A stretch of 64,000 bases of DNA from Muribaculaceae bacterium Isolate-037 (Harlan) (GCA_003762615.1 RIAZ01000014.1:1-64000), one strand, 5' to 3'. Shown: positions 47,748-57,616, counted from the first letter of the stretch. The notes: generated by a model from the letters alone, not told the origin. Made by a program: numbers and translations.

Positions 47748-50498
47748 ATGGCCGAAGAATTAGATATAACCGACAACACATTCGAAGAAGAAGACATCAA
47801 CGCAACGGCAATGGAACCATCTGCCGAAGAGACTAAACATATATCTATAACGCAAGATCCTACTGCCAAGAGAACTGTTCTGACAGGTATGTTCCGCAAC
47901 TGGTATCTTGAATATGCAAGTTATGTCATTCTTGAGCGAGCCGTCCCGCATATCGAGGATGGTCTGAAACCCGTGCAGAGACGTATACTACATTCCATGC
48001 AGACGCTTGACGACGGACGTTTTAACAAGGTTGCCAACATTGTCGGCAACACTATGCAATACCATCCACACGGTGATGCCTCCATCGGCGACGCTCTTGT
48101 GCAGCTCGGTCAAAAGGAACTGCTTATCGACACCCAGGGCAACTGGGGCAATATCCTCACCGGCGACTCTGCCGCCGCACCACGTTACATCGAGGCACGA
48201 CTCTCCGAGTTTGCCCTGGAGACTGTGTTCAGCCCGAAGATCACGGAATGGACTCCATCTTACGACGGCAGGAAGAAGGAGCCGGTCACTCTTCCCGTGA
48301 AATTCCCGTTGCTTCTCGCGCAAGGCGTGGAGGGTATCGCCGTGGGTCTTTCCTCCAAGATACTGCCTCATAATTTCAATGAGATATGCGAAGCTGCCGT
48401 ATCATATCTGCATGACGAGCCCTTCAGCCTGTTGCCTGATTTCCAGACGGGCGGTCTGCTCGATGCTTCAAGATATAACGACGGTGCACGTGGCGGAAGC
48501 GTAAAGGTGCGTGCAAAAATAGAAAAAATTGACAACAAGACTCTCGCAATCACCGAACTCCCTTTCGGCAAAACCACGACCACGCTTATCTCCTCCATAC
48601 TCTCTGCAATGGAGAAAGGGAAAATCAAGATCAGGAAGGTTGACGACAACACCGCCGCCACTGCCGAGATTCTCGTGCATCTGATCCCGGGCACATCCTC
48701 CGACAAGGCTATCGACGCACTGTATGCCTTCACCGACTGCGAAGTGAGCATCTCCCCCAACTGCTGCGTGATTGTCGACAAGAAACCTCAGTTTATGTCG
48801 GTCTGCCAATTGCTCCGATATTCCGTTGACCATACGAAAGAATTACTACGTAAGGAACTGGAGATTAAATTAGCTGAGACAAAGGAGACAAGGCTCTATT
48901 GCTCTCTTGAGAAAATATTCATCGAGGAGCGCATATATAAGGATCGGGAGGTGGAGTTGGCAGCCAATATGGATGAGGCTATCAAGCATGTCGACAAGCG
49001 TCTTGATCCGTTCAAACCCGATTTCTTCCGTGAGGTTACTCGCGAAGACATCATCCGCCTTTGGGAGATAAAGATGGGACGCATACTTAAATTCAACACC
49101 GATAAGGCAAACCAGCGTATCGCCGACCTGGAGAAGGATATCGAGCGTCTGCAGTTCGACCTTGACCATATCGTGGAATATACCTCTGCATGGTATTCCC
49201 ATCTGAAGGATAAATATGGCGAGGCATTCCCCCGCCGCACTGTGCTACGCGGATTTGATTCCATTGAGGCGGCTAAGGTGGCGGAGGCAAACAAGCGTCT
49301 CTATTACGATAAATCCGGCGGATTCCTCGGCACGTCTCTGAAAGATAATGAATTCCTCTTCACTTGCTCCGACATCGACGATATCCTCATAATCTATAAG
49401 GATGGCACTTATAAGCTCGTCAAAGTGCAGGATAAGCTTTACGTAGGGAAGAAGATAATTCATATCGGTCTTTTCAAGAAAGGCGACAAACGCACGATAT
49501 ACAACGTGGTCTACCGCCACGGAAAGCCCGGAACAAAGGATGCCGACGGGAAATATCTCGGATATGCATATAAGAAACGTTTCTTCATCGCTGGACTGAC
49601 AAGAGAGAAGGAATATAACCTTACGAAAGGTGCACCCGGCTCAAGGGTGGAATGGCTCACTTGCAACCCCAACGGTGAGGCGGAAGTGGTGAAAGTGGTG
49701 CTAAAGGATGAGCCGAACGAGACCGGACGACGCCCAAGACTGAAAGAGGTGATTGTGAATTTCGCCGAACTCGACATAAAGGGTAAGGAATCTCTCGGCA
49801 ACCTGGTAACGAAGTATCAGGTGGACGACATAAAGCTTGTAGAGAAAGGCACCAGTACTCTCGGCGGTCGTGAAGTCTGGTTTGACCGCGACGTGCTGCG
49901 TCTCAACTATGACGGACGTGGAGAAAGCCTCGGCGTGTTCCAAGGCGACGATCTTGTGCTGATAATCACTAAGAACGGTGAGTTCTTCACATCATCATTC
50001 TCCGATGCCAACCATTATGACGACAATATCCTGAAAATCGAGAAATTTGACCCGCATAAGATATGGACTCTCGCCCTATTCGATTCTTCACTCGGATTCC
50101 CATATCTGAAAAGATTCCAGTTTGAGCCTTCGGCAAAGCCACAGCGTTTCGTCGGCACCGAACCGGAATCAAGGATATTGCTACTCACCGACACGGCATT
50201 CCCTCGGTTAAGCGTCAGCTTCGGAGGTGCCGATGCCATACGTCCCGACCTGGAGATAGATGCCGAGGAGTTCATCTCTGTGAAAGGATTTAAGGCTAAA
50301 GGGAAGAGAATAACCACGTTCCAGCTCGACACTATCACCGAACTTGAGCCGACTCGCTTCCCACCCGAACCCGAACCGGAGCCGGAAACTGAACCGGAAA
50401 CGGAGACCGATGAGAAATCCGGTCCGGTGGTGATGCAGGGCGACCTGTTTGCTTTTGATGAGAACGACGACGCTTCCGGAAACGGCAACGACGCTTGA
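47748..50498 (+). CDS. parC: ParC, DNA topoisomerase IV subunit A
   Basis: The 916-residue type IIA topoisomerase subunit has the winged-helix region (DGLKPVQRRILHSMQ), the catalytic Tyr in AAAPRYIEARLSEFA (Tyr147), and the conserved NTMQYHPHGDASIGD segment. Residues equal to the quinolone-contact Ser and acidic residue of E. coli ParC are Ala111 and Asp115. No GyrA box (QRRGGKG) is present in the C-terminal beta-pinwheel, so this is ParC rather than GyrA. An acidic EPEPE-rich tail follows. parE is not next to it. The stop is 11 bp before the DUF3316 gene. Confidence 0.95.
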   Translation: MAEELDITDNTFEEEDINATAMEPSAEETKHISITQDPTAKRTVLTGMFRNWYLEYASYVILERAVPHIEDGLKPVQRRILHSMQTLDDGRFNKVANIVGNTMQYHPHGDASIGDALVQLGQKELLIDTQGNWGNILTGDSAAAPRYIEARLSEFALETVFSPKITEWTPSYDGRKKEPVTLPVKFPLLLAQGVEGIAVGLSSKILPHNFNEICEAAVSYLHDEPFSLLPDFQTGGLLDASRYNDGARGGSVKVRAKIEKIDNKTLAITELPFGKTTTTLISSILSAMEKGKIKIRKVDDNTAATAEILVHLIPGTSSDKAIDALYAFTDCEVSISPNCCVIVDKKPQFMSVCQLLRYSVDHTKELLRKELEIKLAETKETRLYCSLEKIFIEERIYKDREVELAANMDEAIKHVDKRLDPFKPDFFREVTREDIIRLWEIKMGRILKFNTDKANQRIADLEKDIERLQFDLDHIVEYTSAWYSHLKDKYGEAFPRRTVLRGFDSIEAAKVAEANKRLYYDKSGGFLGTSLKDNEFLFTCSDIDDILIIYKDGTYKLVKVQDKLYVGKKIIHIGLFKKGDKRTIYNVVYRHGKPGTKDADGKYLGYAYKKRFFIAGLTREKEYNLTKGAPGSRVEWLTCNPNGEAEVVKVVLKDEPNETGRRPRLKEVIVNFAELDIKGKESLGNLVTKYQVDDIKLVEKGTSTLGGREVWFDRDVLRLNYDGRGESLGVFQGDDLVLIITKNGEFFTSSFSDANHYDDNILKIEKFDPHKIWTLALFDSSLGFPYLKRFQFEPSAKPQRFVGTEPESRILLLTDTAFPRLSVSFGGADAIRPDLEIDAEEFISVKGFKAKGKRITTFQLDTITELEPTRFPPEPEPEPETEPETETDEKSGPVVMQGDLFAFDENDDASGNGNDA

Positions 50499-50509
50499 CA
50501 ATTTTTGCA

Positions 50510-51412
50510 ATGAGAAAATTTATCAGAAACCTTATCCTACCGATTCTTTTCCCGATGTTGGGGTGCGGTGTGGCTAACGCCCGGCATGATGCCGACCGAG
50601 AGAATACCGCCCCGGAGACAACCGGGAATATGACCTACGTGGAATCCCGACCGGTGACAGGATATTATTCCCTGGAGATAGGCAGGAAAAGCGTACTCGC
50701 CACATATCTCTCCCCGTTGAAATATCATGGCACCTCATACACCCTTTCGGGTGAATGGAGCAAGGCGATGCCATTCAATCCACGCAACGCAATAATGCAT
50801 TTCGACGGTAAGGTTTGTTTCGACAACCTTAGCAACCCTGCCGGAACCGCACGGATGATCGGGCTTAATGCCGGATTCAAATGGGGTATATCGTGGAGAA
50901 ACGTGTTCCCCAACGGCGTGCAGGTCACTGGCGGTGGATCCGTCGACATCGACGGCGGGGCATACTATCTGCTTCGCAACGGCAACAATCCCGTGCAGGC
51001 AATGGCTACGGCTGCCATCTCCGCCCGCCTGTCGGCAAGCCGTCCGTTCAGGATAGGAGCAATCGATTTTCTCATTGCCGACAAAGTGTCGGTGCCTTCA
51101 CTAAGCGTATTCTTCTCGCCGGAATATGGTGAGACTTACTATGAGATATATCTCGGCAATCATTCAGGGCTTGTGCATGCCGGATGGTGGGGCAACAATT
51201 TCAGAATCGACAACCTACTCTCCGCCACCTTCGACTTCGGAAGAACTGCCGCAATGATAGGCTACAGATTCTCCGTCGACACCCAATGGGCAAACAATCT
51301 GAACACTAAGATTTTCACCCACTCCCTCGTTTTGGGAATAGTGCCGGGGGGTATCGGTCTTAAAAAGAAACCGGTGAGAATCCCGTCTGAAACAATATAT
51401 TCCATCTACTGA
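50510..51412 (+). CDS. DUF3316 family exported protein
   Basis: The start MRKFIRNLILPILFPMLG at 50510 gives 300 residues with a signal peptide; an ATG 15 bp upstream overlaps parC. The body has beta-barrel character (YYSLEIGRKSVLATYLSPLKYHGTSYTLSGEW, NAGFKWGISW, FSPEYGETYYEIYLGNH). The pattern matches DUF3316, a Bacteroidetes family of unknown role that is often downstream of parC. It forms a run with parC and the S41 peptidase gene. Confidence 0.85.
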   Translation: MRKFIRNLILPILFPMLGCGVANARHDADRENTAPETTGNMTYVESRPVTGYYSLEIGRKSVLATYLSPLKYHGTSYTLSGEWSKAMPFNPRNAIMHFDGKVCFDNLSNPAGTARMIGLNAGFKWGISWRNVFPNGVQVTGGGSVDIDGGAYYLLRNGNNPVQAMATAAISARLSASRPFRIGAIDFLIADKVSVPSLSVFFSPEYGETYYEIYLGNHSGLVHAGWWGNNFRIDNLLSATFDFGRTAAMIGYRFSVDTQWANNLNTKIFTHSLVLGIVPGGIGLKKKPVRIPSETIYSIY

Positions 51413-51413
51413 C

Positions 51414-52475
51414 ATGCGCATCCCTACCACCATACTGCTGACCCTCATTGCCATTATGCCGGCATTCCTCTCCTCCTGTCATGATGAACCGGAATATTCC
51501 GACACAATATATGGCAACTTCGACGCGCTATGCGACATCGTCGACACCAGATACTGTTTTTTCAAGGAGAAGGATCTCGATTGGGTAAAGATCACCAAAG
51601 TTTATCGGGAACAGATCACTCCGGAGACAAACAGCATGGAACTGTTCTTCATCTGCGCTGCAATGCTCGACGAGCTGAAGGACGGGCACGTCAACCTGAC
51701 ATCACGCTATAATACAAGCTACTACCGAAAGTGGTGGTCAGACTATCCGCAGGATTTTAACCTGCGTACCATCGAAGAGAATTATCTCGAATTCAATTGG
51801 CTGACCACAAGCGGAATAATGTATAAGCAACTCCCCGGAGAGATTGCCTATATCTATTATCCGTCATTCTCCTACATCATCAGCGAGACCTCACTCGATT
51901 ATATACTTGCGATTCTACATAAGAGCCGCGGACTCATAATCGACATCCGAAATAACGGAGGCGGAGCATTGACCAACATCAAGACTCTGGTGGGACGGCT
52001 GATCAGCGAGAAAATCACCGGAGGCTACATCATGCACAAGACAGGTCCGGGGCATGAAGATTTCTCCAAGCCCTTCCCTATAGAGTATGAACCCGCCGAA
52101 GACTGGCACGTGAAATGGGATGGACCTGTAGTGCTTCTCACCAACAGATCATGCTTCTCGGCAGCCAACGACTTCACGGCTGTCATGAAAAGCCTGCCCA
52201 ACGTCACGGTAGTCGGCGCACGCACCGGAGGCGGAGGCGGACTCCCCTTCTCTTCCGAACTGCCAAACGGATGGGGCGTAAGATTCTCGGCATGTCCGTT
52301 GCTCGACTCATCCATGCAATGCACGGAATTCGGTATCGACCCTACCGAGGGGTATGAGGTGCATGCCTCCGATGAGGAGCTGGCTCAAGGGAAAGATGCC
52401 ATTCTGGATCGTGCCATAGAAATGCTGAAAGATCTCCCTCTTCCCGGAGATGACGAAGGCGAGACGGAGAAATAG
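51414..52475 (+). CDS. S41-family peptidase lipoprotein
   Basis: The 353-residue protein has a lipoprotein signal ending AFLSSC (Cys22). The S41 core appears as KDGHVNLTSRYN, then IIDIRNNGGGALTN and the nucleophile region VLLTNRSCFSAANDFTAVMKSLP, in which Ser and a downstream Lys can form the catalytic pair, and VVGARTGGGGGLPFSSELPNG. No PDZ domain is evident between N-terminus and core, unlike tail-specific proteases such as CtpA. It begins 1 bp after the DUF3316 stop, so the two are probably co-translated. Confidence 0.9.
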   Translation: MRIPTTILLTLIAIMPAFLSSCHDEPEYSDTIYGNFDALCDIVDTRYCFFKEKDLDWVKITKVYREQITPETNSMELFFICAAMLDELKDGHVNLTSRYNTSYYRKWWSDYPQDFNLRTIEENYLEFNWLTTSGIMYKQLPGEIAYIYYPSFSYIISETSLDYILAILHKSRGLIIDIRNNGGGALTNIKTLVGRLISEKITGGYIMHKTGPGHEDFSKPFPIEYEPAEDWHVKWDGPVVLLTNRSCFSAANDFTAVMKSLPNVTVVGARTGGGGGLPFSSELPNGWGVRFSACPLLDSSMQCTEFGIDPTEGYEVHASDEELAQGKDAILDRAIEMLKDLPLPGDDEGETEK

Positions 52476-52500
52476 CCGGCTGAGGACAGAGGGCTGAAAA

Positions 52501-52737
52501 TCACGATGCGGCATAATGCAACACCGTGGCACTCTTGACATCCACACTATATTCCTTCGCAAACCGCAGTATGGCACGCGCAAGTTCAGGCTTCAGATTA
52601 TCCGGACAATACCGGAAATAAGCCTCGGCTGCCCTCACATGGGCTGCATCAGGCATTGGATACTCCCGTCTCTCGGGAAGTCCGAAAATGGAAGATGGAA
52701 GACTTTTCTTCTCTTCGCTACTAAGAATGTCGCTCAT
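52501..52737 (-). CDS. 78-residue protein with a phage-protein-like motif
   Basis: The small protein reads LPSSIFGLPERREYPMPDAAHVRAAEAYFRYC, which resembles a short domain often found in phage structural and protease proteins (pattern LPDSAFAxPxxRxYPxxDxxHxRxAxxYF). Here the domain stands alone. It converges on the S41 gene and ends 26 bp from it. No other phage gene is close by. Confidence 0.7.
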   Translation of the reverse strand: MSDILSSEEKKSLPSSIFGLPERREYPMPDAAHVRAAEAYFRYCPDNLKPELARAILRFAKEYSVDVKSATVLHYAAS

Positions 52738-52801
52738 AATTATCTGTTTTAACGTTATACAATTTGACTATTATAACGTCTGAAAAGGTCATTATGACGA
52801 C

Positions 52802-52927
52802 GAAATTGCCTAAACTTATTTCAAAGATGGGAATTTTTCATAATTTTAGGGTATTTTGACCTTCCGGAATAAGTTTAGACAACTTCAAGACAATACATAC
52901 ATATTTTAAGGAAGTTCAGACAACTTC
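52802..52927. repeat. three operator-like palindromes upstream of manA
   Basis: The 16-mer AAGTTTAGACAACTTC (52871-52886) and AAGTTCAGACAACTTC (52912-52927) are direct repeats 41 bp apart; each has AAGTT/AACTT arms around 5 nt. A third, inverted and weaker copy (52802-52822) pairs with 52866-52886 as a 21-bp imperfect stem with three mismatches. They lie 33-158 bp ahead of the manA ATG. Confidence 0.7.
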
Positions 52928-52959
52928 TTATTCATAAACCCAAAAACCAATTCATCCTT

Positions 52960-53922
52960 ATGTGGACTTTTAATCCTATTTTGAAATCAATCATCTGGGG
53001 AGGCGAGAAAATCGCCCCGTTCAAAGGCATACAGACCGATCTTTCCACCATCGGCGAGAGCTGGGAGATATCAGGAGTGGAAGGCTCCGAGTCAATCGTT
53101 GCGGACGGACCTGACAAAGGTCTGTCGCTCACCGAGCTACTGAAAAAATATGGTGCAAGACTGATGGGAGAGAAAAACTATACCAAATATGGCGACTCTT
53201 TCCCGTTGCTCATAAAGTTTATCGACGCATGCCAGGATCTGTCGGTACAGGTGCATCCCGACGATGAGCTTGCTCAGAAAAGAGGCTCTAAATTCGGAAA
53301 GACCGAGATGTGGTACGTGCTCTCCGCTGAAAAGGATGCACGTCTGGCAAACGGGTTCAACCGTCCGGTCGACCCACAGGAATATGAGCATCTTGTGGAG
53401 ACAGGTGAAATTATGGACGTACTCAACTTCAATGAAATCAAACCGGGCGACACGTTCTTCATTCCGGCAGGAAGAGTGCATGCCATCGGCAAAGGTGCCT
53501 TCGTAGCCGAGATACAGGAGACATCCGACATCACTTACCGCCTCTATGACTACAAGCGTAAGGATCAGGACGGCAACGAACGCCAGCTACACACCAAAGA
53601 GGCTTTCGATGCTATCAACTTCAACGACACAGAAGGGAAACCGGTGGACTACAAGGTAATCCCCGATATCCCGGTGAATCTCGTGACCTCCCCGTTCTTC
53701 ACCACCAACCTTCTGGAAATAGACCATGAGATGATGCGCGACTACTCTGAATGGGATACTTTCGTAATCCTGATCTGTACAAAAGGGAGTGCCACAATCA
53801 CTGCCGAGAATGAGACAAAATCAATCAAGGAGGGCGAATCAATCCTTATTCCGGCATCGTGCGCAAGCATCGTGATTGAGCCTGACAAGATCTTCGAGGC
53901 TCTTGAGACCTATATAAAATAA
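52960..53922 (+). CDS. manA: ManA, class I mannose-6-phosphate isomerase
   Basis: The 320-residue zinc cupin interconverts fructose-6-phosphate and mannose-6-phosphate. Motifs seen are the N-terminal WGGEKIAPFKG, LLIKFIDACQDLSVQVHPDD with zinc-ligand Gln and His, GDTFFIPAGRVHAIG with another ligand His, and EIQETSDITYRLYDY. It is the short bacterial form. The gene stands alone behind the repeated palindromes, which may be binding sites for its regulator. Confidence 0.96.
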   Translation: MWTFNPILKSIIWGGEKIAPFKGIQTDLSTIGESWEISGVEGSESIVADGPDKGLSLTELLKKYGARLMGEKNYTKYGDSFPLLIKFIDACQDLSVQVHPDDELAQKRGSKFGKTEMWYVLSAEKDARLANGFNRPVDPQEYEHLVETGEIMDVLNFNEIKPGDTFFIPAGRVHAIGKGAFVAEIQETSDITYRLYDYKRKDQDGNERQLHTKEAFDAINFNDTEGKPVDYKVIPDIPVNLVTSPFFTTNLLEIDHEMMRDYSEWDTFVILICTKGSATITAENETKSIKEGESILIPASCASIVIEPDKIFEALETYIK

Positions 53923-54030
53923 ACCTAAAACCGGCATAAAAAACACTTTAAACCCACGTAAAATAAAGTGGATTAAGCCGCTTGATTAAAAAAATCGCTT
54001 CCATAGGTGGGAAATACGCGATTTTCTATG

Positions 54031-54038
54031 TAACTTTG
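54031..54038 (+). promoter_or_regulatory. -7 box of aspS
   Basis: TAACTTTGC is a full match to the -7 consensus. Its start site would be near 54045, which rules out the upstream ATG at 54040 and supports translation from 54136 with a leader of about 90 nt. Confidence 0.65.
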
Positions 54039-54057
54039 CATGTTAAAACGATATGAC

Positions 54058-54084
54058 GACCCTCTCGGGCATACTGAGAGGGCC
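54058..54084 (+). promoter_or_regulatory. hairpin in the aspS leader
   Basis: CCCTCTC (54060-54066) pairs perfectly with GAGAGGG (54076-54082) around a 9-nt loop. It lies near the 5' end of the predicted leader. It has no T-run, so it is not a simple terminator. Confidence 0.5.
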
Positions 54085-54135
54085 GCCACGTCGCAACAAT
54101 TAGAAGAAAAGATCTCAATTTATTCAATTTCCGAT

Positions 54136-55899
54136 ATGTATAGAGACAAGACATGCGGTGAACTGCGTCTCTCCGATGCCGGCAGCAAAGTGACTGTTGC
54201 AGGCTGGGTGCAACGCAGCCGCAAAATGGGTGGTATGACTTTTGTGGATGTACGCGACAGATATGGCATAACTCAGGTCGTGTTCAACACCAGTGACAAT
54301 ACTGAAGAAAACGCGCTTTTTGATGCCGCCAACAATCTGGGGCGTGAATATGTGGTGCAGGTCTCCGGCACTGTGACCGAGCGTACAAGCAAAAACAAAA
54401 ATATACCCACCGGCGAGATAGAGATTATTGCCGAGAAACTCAAGGTGCTCAACAAGAGCGAGATTCCGCCGTTCACGATTGAAGACAACACCGACGGTGG
54501 CGACGACTTGAGAATGAAATTCAGATACCTCGACCTCCGTCGTCCCGCTGTCAGAAAGAATCTTGAGCTTCGCCACAAGATGGCTTTCGAAATCAGAAGA
54601 TACCTTGACTCTAAAGGCTTCCTGGAGATTGAGACCCCTATTCTTGTAAAATCCACTCCCGAGGGTGCACGCGACTTCGTGGTGCCCTCAAGAATGAACC
54701 CCGGTGAGTTCTACGCTCTACCCCAGAGCCCGCAGCTTTTCAAGCAGCTACTCATGGTCAGCGGGTTCGACCGTTATTTCCAGATCGCGAAATGCTTCCG
54801 TGATGAAGACCTTCGTGCTGATCGCCAGCCGGAGTTCACTCAGATCGACTGCGAGATGAGCTTTGTGGAGCAGGAAGACGTAATCGAGATGTTTGAAGGG
54901 CTTGTGAAGCATATCTTCAAATACGTGAAGGAGATCGATTTCACCGATCCTTTCCCCAGAATGACATGGAACGATGCCATGAAATTCTACGGCAGCGACA
55001 AACCGGATATCCGCTTTGGCATGAAATTCGTGGAGTTGACCGATCTCGTGAAAGGGAAAGGTTTCTCCGTAGTGGATGACGCCGAGCTGACTGTCGGAAT
55101 CGTGGCTCCCGGTTGCGCCTCCTACACTCGTAAGCAAATCGATGAGCTGACGGAATTTGTGAAGCGTCCGCAGGTGGGCGCGAAAGGTCTGATGTGGGTA
55201 AAGGTTGAGCCCGACGGATCATTCAAGAGCTCTGTAGGCAAATTCTTCTCTGCTGACGAACTCAAGACATGGGCAGAGAGAATGGATGCTAAACCCGGCG
55301 ACCTTATCCTCGTGATGAGCGGCGACGCCATGAAGACACGCAAGCAGCTCTGTGAGCTTCGCCTGGAAATGGGCAACCGTCTCGGCTTGCGCGACAAGAA
55401 CGTGTTCGCTCCACTCTGGGTGATCGACTTCCCCCTCTTCGAGTGGGATGAGGAGACCCAGAGATATTACGCAATGCACCACCCCTTCACATCGCCAAAC
55501 CCCGAAGATATCGACAAGCTGCGCACCGACACAGGCAACGTGCGTGCCACTGCCTACGACATTGTGGTAAACGGCACGGAACTGGGTGGCGGCTCAATCC
55601 GTATTCATGAAGCTGCGCTGCAGGATGAGATGTTTGAATTGCTCGGATTCACTCCCGAAAAGGCTCAGGAACAGTTTGGCTTCCTGATGAATGCATTCAA
55701 ATATGGCGCACCACCTCACGGAGGACTCGCTCTCGGATTCGACAGATTCGTATCAATACTCGCCGGTCTTGACACCATACGCGATGTCATAGCGTTCCCG
55801 AAGAACAATTCCGGACGCGACGTGATGAACGAATCCCCGTCACCCATCGACCAGGCACAGCTCGACGAATTGCAGCTGACGCTCAAACCGATGGAATAA
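54136..55899 (+). CDS. aspS: AspS, aspartyl-tRNA synthetase
   Basis: From the start [14 protein letters not shown] at 54136 the protein has 587 residues, the usual bacterial length. It has the N-terminal OB-fold ([24 protein letters not shown]), the class II motif 2 [18 protein letters not shown], the GAD insertion domain of bacterial AspRS, and motif 3 [12 protein letters not shown] longer frame from 54040 is unlikely because the promoter box overlaps it. The Nif3-like gene follows by 20 bp. Confidence 0.97.
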   Translation: MYRDKTCGELRLSDAGSKVTVAGWVQRSRKMGGMTFVDVRDRYGITQVVFNTSDNTEENALFDAANNLGREYVVQVSGTVTERTSKNKNIPTGEIEIIAEKLKVLNKSEIPPFTIEDNTDGGDDLRMKFRYLDLRRPAVRKNLELRHKMAFEIRRYLDSKGFLEIETPILVKSTPEGARDFVVPSRMNPGEFYALPQSPQLFKQLLMVSGFDRYFQIAKCFRDEDLRADRQPEFTQIDCEMSFVEQEDVIEMFEGLVKHIFKYVKEIDFTDPFPRMTWNDAMKFYGSDKPDIRFGMKFVELTDLVKGKGFSVVDDAELTVGIVAPGCASYTRKQIDELTEFVKRPQVGAKGLMWVKVEPDGSFKSSVGKFFSADELKTWAERMDAKPGDLILVMSGDAMKTRKQLCELRLEMGNRLGLRDKNVFAPLWVIDFPLFEWDEETQRYYAMHHPFTSPNPEDIDKLRTDTGNVRATAYDIVVNGTELGGGSIRIHEAALQDEMFELLGFTPEKAQEQFGFLMNAFKYGAPPHGGLALGFDRFVSILAGLDTIRDVIAFPKNNSGRDVMNESPSPIDQAQLDELQLTLKPME

Positions 55900-55919
55900 T
55901 ATTTAATACTTTCCTCTAA

Positions 55920-56720
55920 GTGAACAACGTAAGACATTTAAAAGTAAAAGACATTGCAGAGGCAATAGAGAATTTCGCTCCGAAAAGGCTACAGGAATCC
56001 TACGATAATGCCGGACTACAGGTAGGCGACCCGGAGATGGACGTCTATGCCGCCCTGCTTTGTCTTGACGTCACGGAAGATGTGCTTAACGAGGCTTTGG
56101 AACGGCATTGCAATCTTATAATCTCTCATCATCCTCTACTATTCAAGGGGCTGAAAGAGGTCACGGGACGCACCGCCACCGAACGCATCGTGATTTCTGC
56201 AATCAAGAAGAACATCGCAATATATTCTGCCCACACCAACCTTGACTCGGCATGGGAGGGCGTAAGCCACGAGATCGCACATGTGCTCAACATGCGCGAC
56301 CTCCGTGTGCTTGAACCTCACGATGGCGAAGAATTGACCGGTCTCGGGGTGGTAGGAAATGTGCAGCCTACCCCGAAAATCGAATTTCTCCGCAAAATCA
56401 AAGAGGCTTTCAAAGTGAAGAGTCTGAGATATTCATCCCAAAGTCCGCAATTGGTGGTCAGGAAAGTGGCTGTCTGCGGTGGTGCCGGTGCATCTCTTAT
56501 CAGAGACGCTATTAATGCGGGTGCCGATATGATTATCACCGGCGACGTGAAATATCACGACTTCACCACATACGGTCTCGACATAATAATAGCCGACATC
56601 GGTCATTATGAAAGCGAACTTTGCACAAAGAAGATATTCTCCACAATATTGAAGGACCGATATCCCGACTTTGTGACTTATTTCGCAGAGAGTGAGACTA
56701 ACCCTGTCAATTATATGTAA
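55920..56720 (+). CDS. Nif3-like dinuclear metal-centre protein (GTP cyclohydrolase I type 2 family)
   Basis: The 266-residue protein starts at a GTG (55920). Metal-site motifs are LIISHHPLLFKGL near residue 70 and IIADIGHYESEL near the C-terminus, as in the hexameric Nif3/YbgI family. It has no PII-like insert, so it is the short form. The biochemical role is unsettled. In Bacteroidetes it is commonly next to the zinc-ribbon gene that follows here. Confidence 0.93.
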   Translation: MNNVRHLKVKDIAEAIENFAPKRLQESYDNAGLQVGDPEMDVYAALLCLDVTEDVLNEALERHCNLIISHHPLLFKGLKEVTGRTATERIVISAIKKNIAIYSAHTNLDSAWEGVSHEIAHVLNMRDLRVLEPHDGEELTGLGVVGNVQPTPKIEFLRKIKEAFKVKSLRYSSQSPQLVVRKVAVCGGAGASLIRDAINAGADMIITGDVKYHDFTTYGLDIIIADIGHYESELCTKKIFSTILKDRYPDFVTYFAESETNPVNYM

Positions 56721-56736
56721 AATATCATACACGCCT

Positions 56737-57549
56737 ATGGCAACTGAAAAAAAGAACGATAAGGAACGCAGCGTTGAAGAACGCCTTCAGAATCTCTATC
56801 AGCTACAGTCGTATCTTTCCGAAATCGACCGTATAAAGATTCTTCGCGGCGAACTCCCCAACGAGGTGAAGGACCTTGAAGACGAAATTATCCGATATCA
56901 GACTCGAATCCAGAAATATAAGGATGAAATCGAGGAACTGAAGAATCTTGTGGCTCAAAAGAAAGGGGATATCAACGAGCGTCGCATCAAAATCGAGAAA
57001 TACGAGGAGCAGATCAACAACGTCCGCAACAACCGCGAGTTTGCTTTCCTCGAGAAGGAGAAGGAATTCGAAGGGCTCGAAATTGAACTCGCTGAGAAGA
57101 ACATTCGTGAGGCTAACGAGAAACAGGAGCAGAAAGCTGCTGAAATCGTGCGTGCTGAAGAGGGTCTCGCCGACAATAAGCATATTCTCGAAGAGAAACG
57201 CAAGGAGCTGGAAGAGATCGTATCCGAGACCCGCATGGAGGAGGAGAATATCCGCATGAAGGCTAAGGATCTCGAACAGAAAATCGACGATTATACTCTC
57301 GCCGCTTTCAAGAGAATCAGAAAGAACGCCCGCAACGGTCTTGGAATCGTGACTGTGCAGCGTAGCGCATGCGGCGGATGCTTCAACCGTATCCCGCCTC
57401 AGCGTCAGCTCGAAATCAAGATGCACAAGAAAGTGATTGTATGCGAATACTGCGGTAGAATCATGGTAGACGGTGCTCTCGTAGGCGAAGTGCAGCCGGA
57501 AGTGGAAGCACCCGTAAAACCGAAGCGCAAACTCTCCAAGAACTCCTGA
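56737..57549 (+). CDS. C4 zinc-ribbon coiled-coil protein
   Basis: The start MATEKKNDKERSVEER at 56737 gives 270 residues; an earlier ATG at 56692 lies inside the Nif3 gene. About 190 residues of heptad-rich coiled coil (ELKNLVAQKKGD, NNRE..FLEKEKEFEGLEIELAEK) precede a zinc ribbon with CGGCFNRIPPQ and CEYCGRIM. The layout matches the CT398/HP0958-like family, members of which act in RNA or flagellar handling elsewhere. No flagellar genes are present here, so the role is unknown. A strong terminator follows. Confidence 0.93.
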   Translation: MATEKKNDKERSVEERLQNLYQLQSYLSEIDRIKILRGELPNEVKDLEDEIIRYQTRIQKYKDEIEELKNLVAQKKGDINERRIKIEKYEEQINNVRNNREFAFLEKEKEFEGLEIELAEKNIREANEKQEQKAAEIVRAEEGLADNKHILEEKRKELEEIVSETRMEEENIRMKAKDLEQKIDDYTLAAFKRIRKNARNGLGIVTVQRSACGGCFNRIPPQRQLEIKMHKKVIVCEYCGRIMVDGALVGEVQPEVEAPVKPKRKLSKNS

Positions 57550-57572
57550 TAATATCCCCCCAACAATCACAT

Positions 57573-57613
57573 AAAAACGGCGTGAAGTCTTTGGAACTTC
57601 ACGCCGTTTTTTT
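57573..57613 (+). terminator. terminator after aspS-nif3-zinc ribbon run
   Basis: A 16-bp perfect stem (57573-57588 with 57596-57611) and a 7-nt loop end in a T-run. The A-run on the other side makes it usable in both directions, for the convergent queE gene as well. Confidence 0.93.
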
Positions 57614-57616
57614 ATA

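Noticed and set aside
54040..54135. Upstream ATG start for aspS
   Set aside because: It lies at the end of the -7 box, before the expected transcription start, and the extra 32 residues are unlike AspRS.
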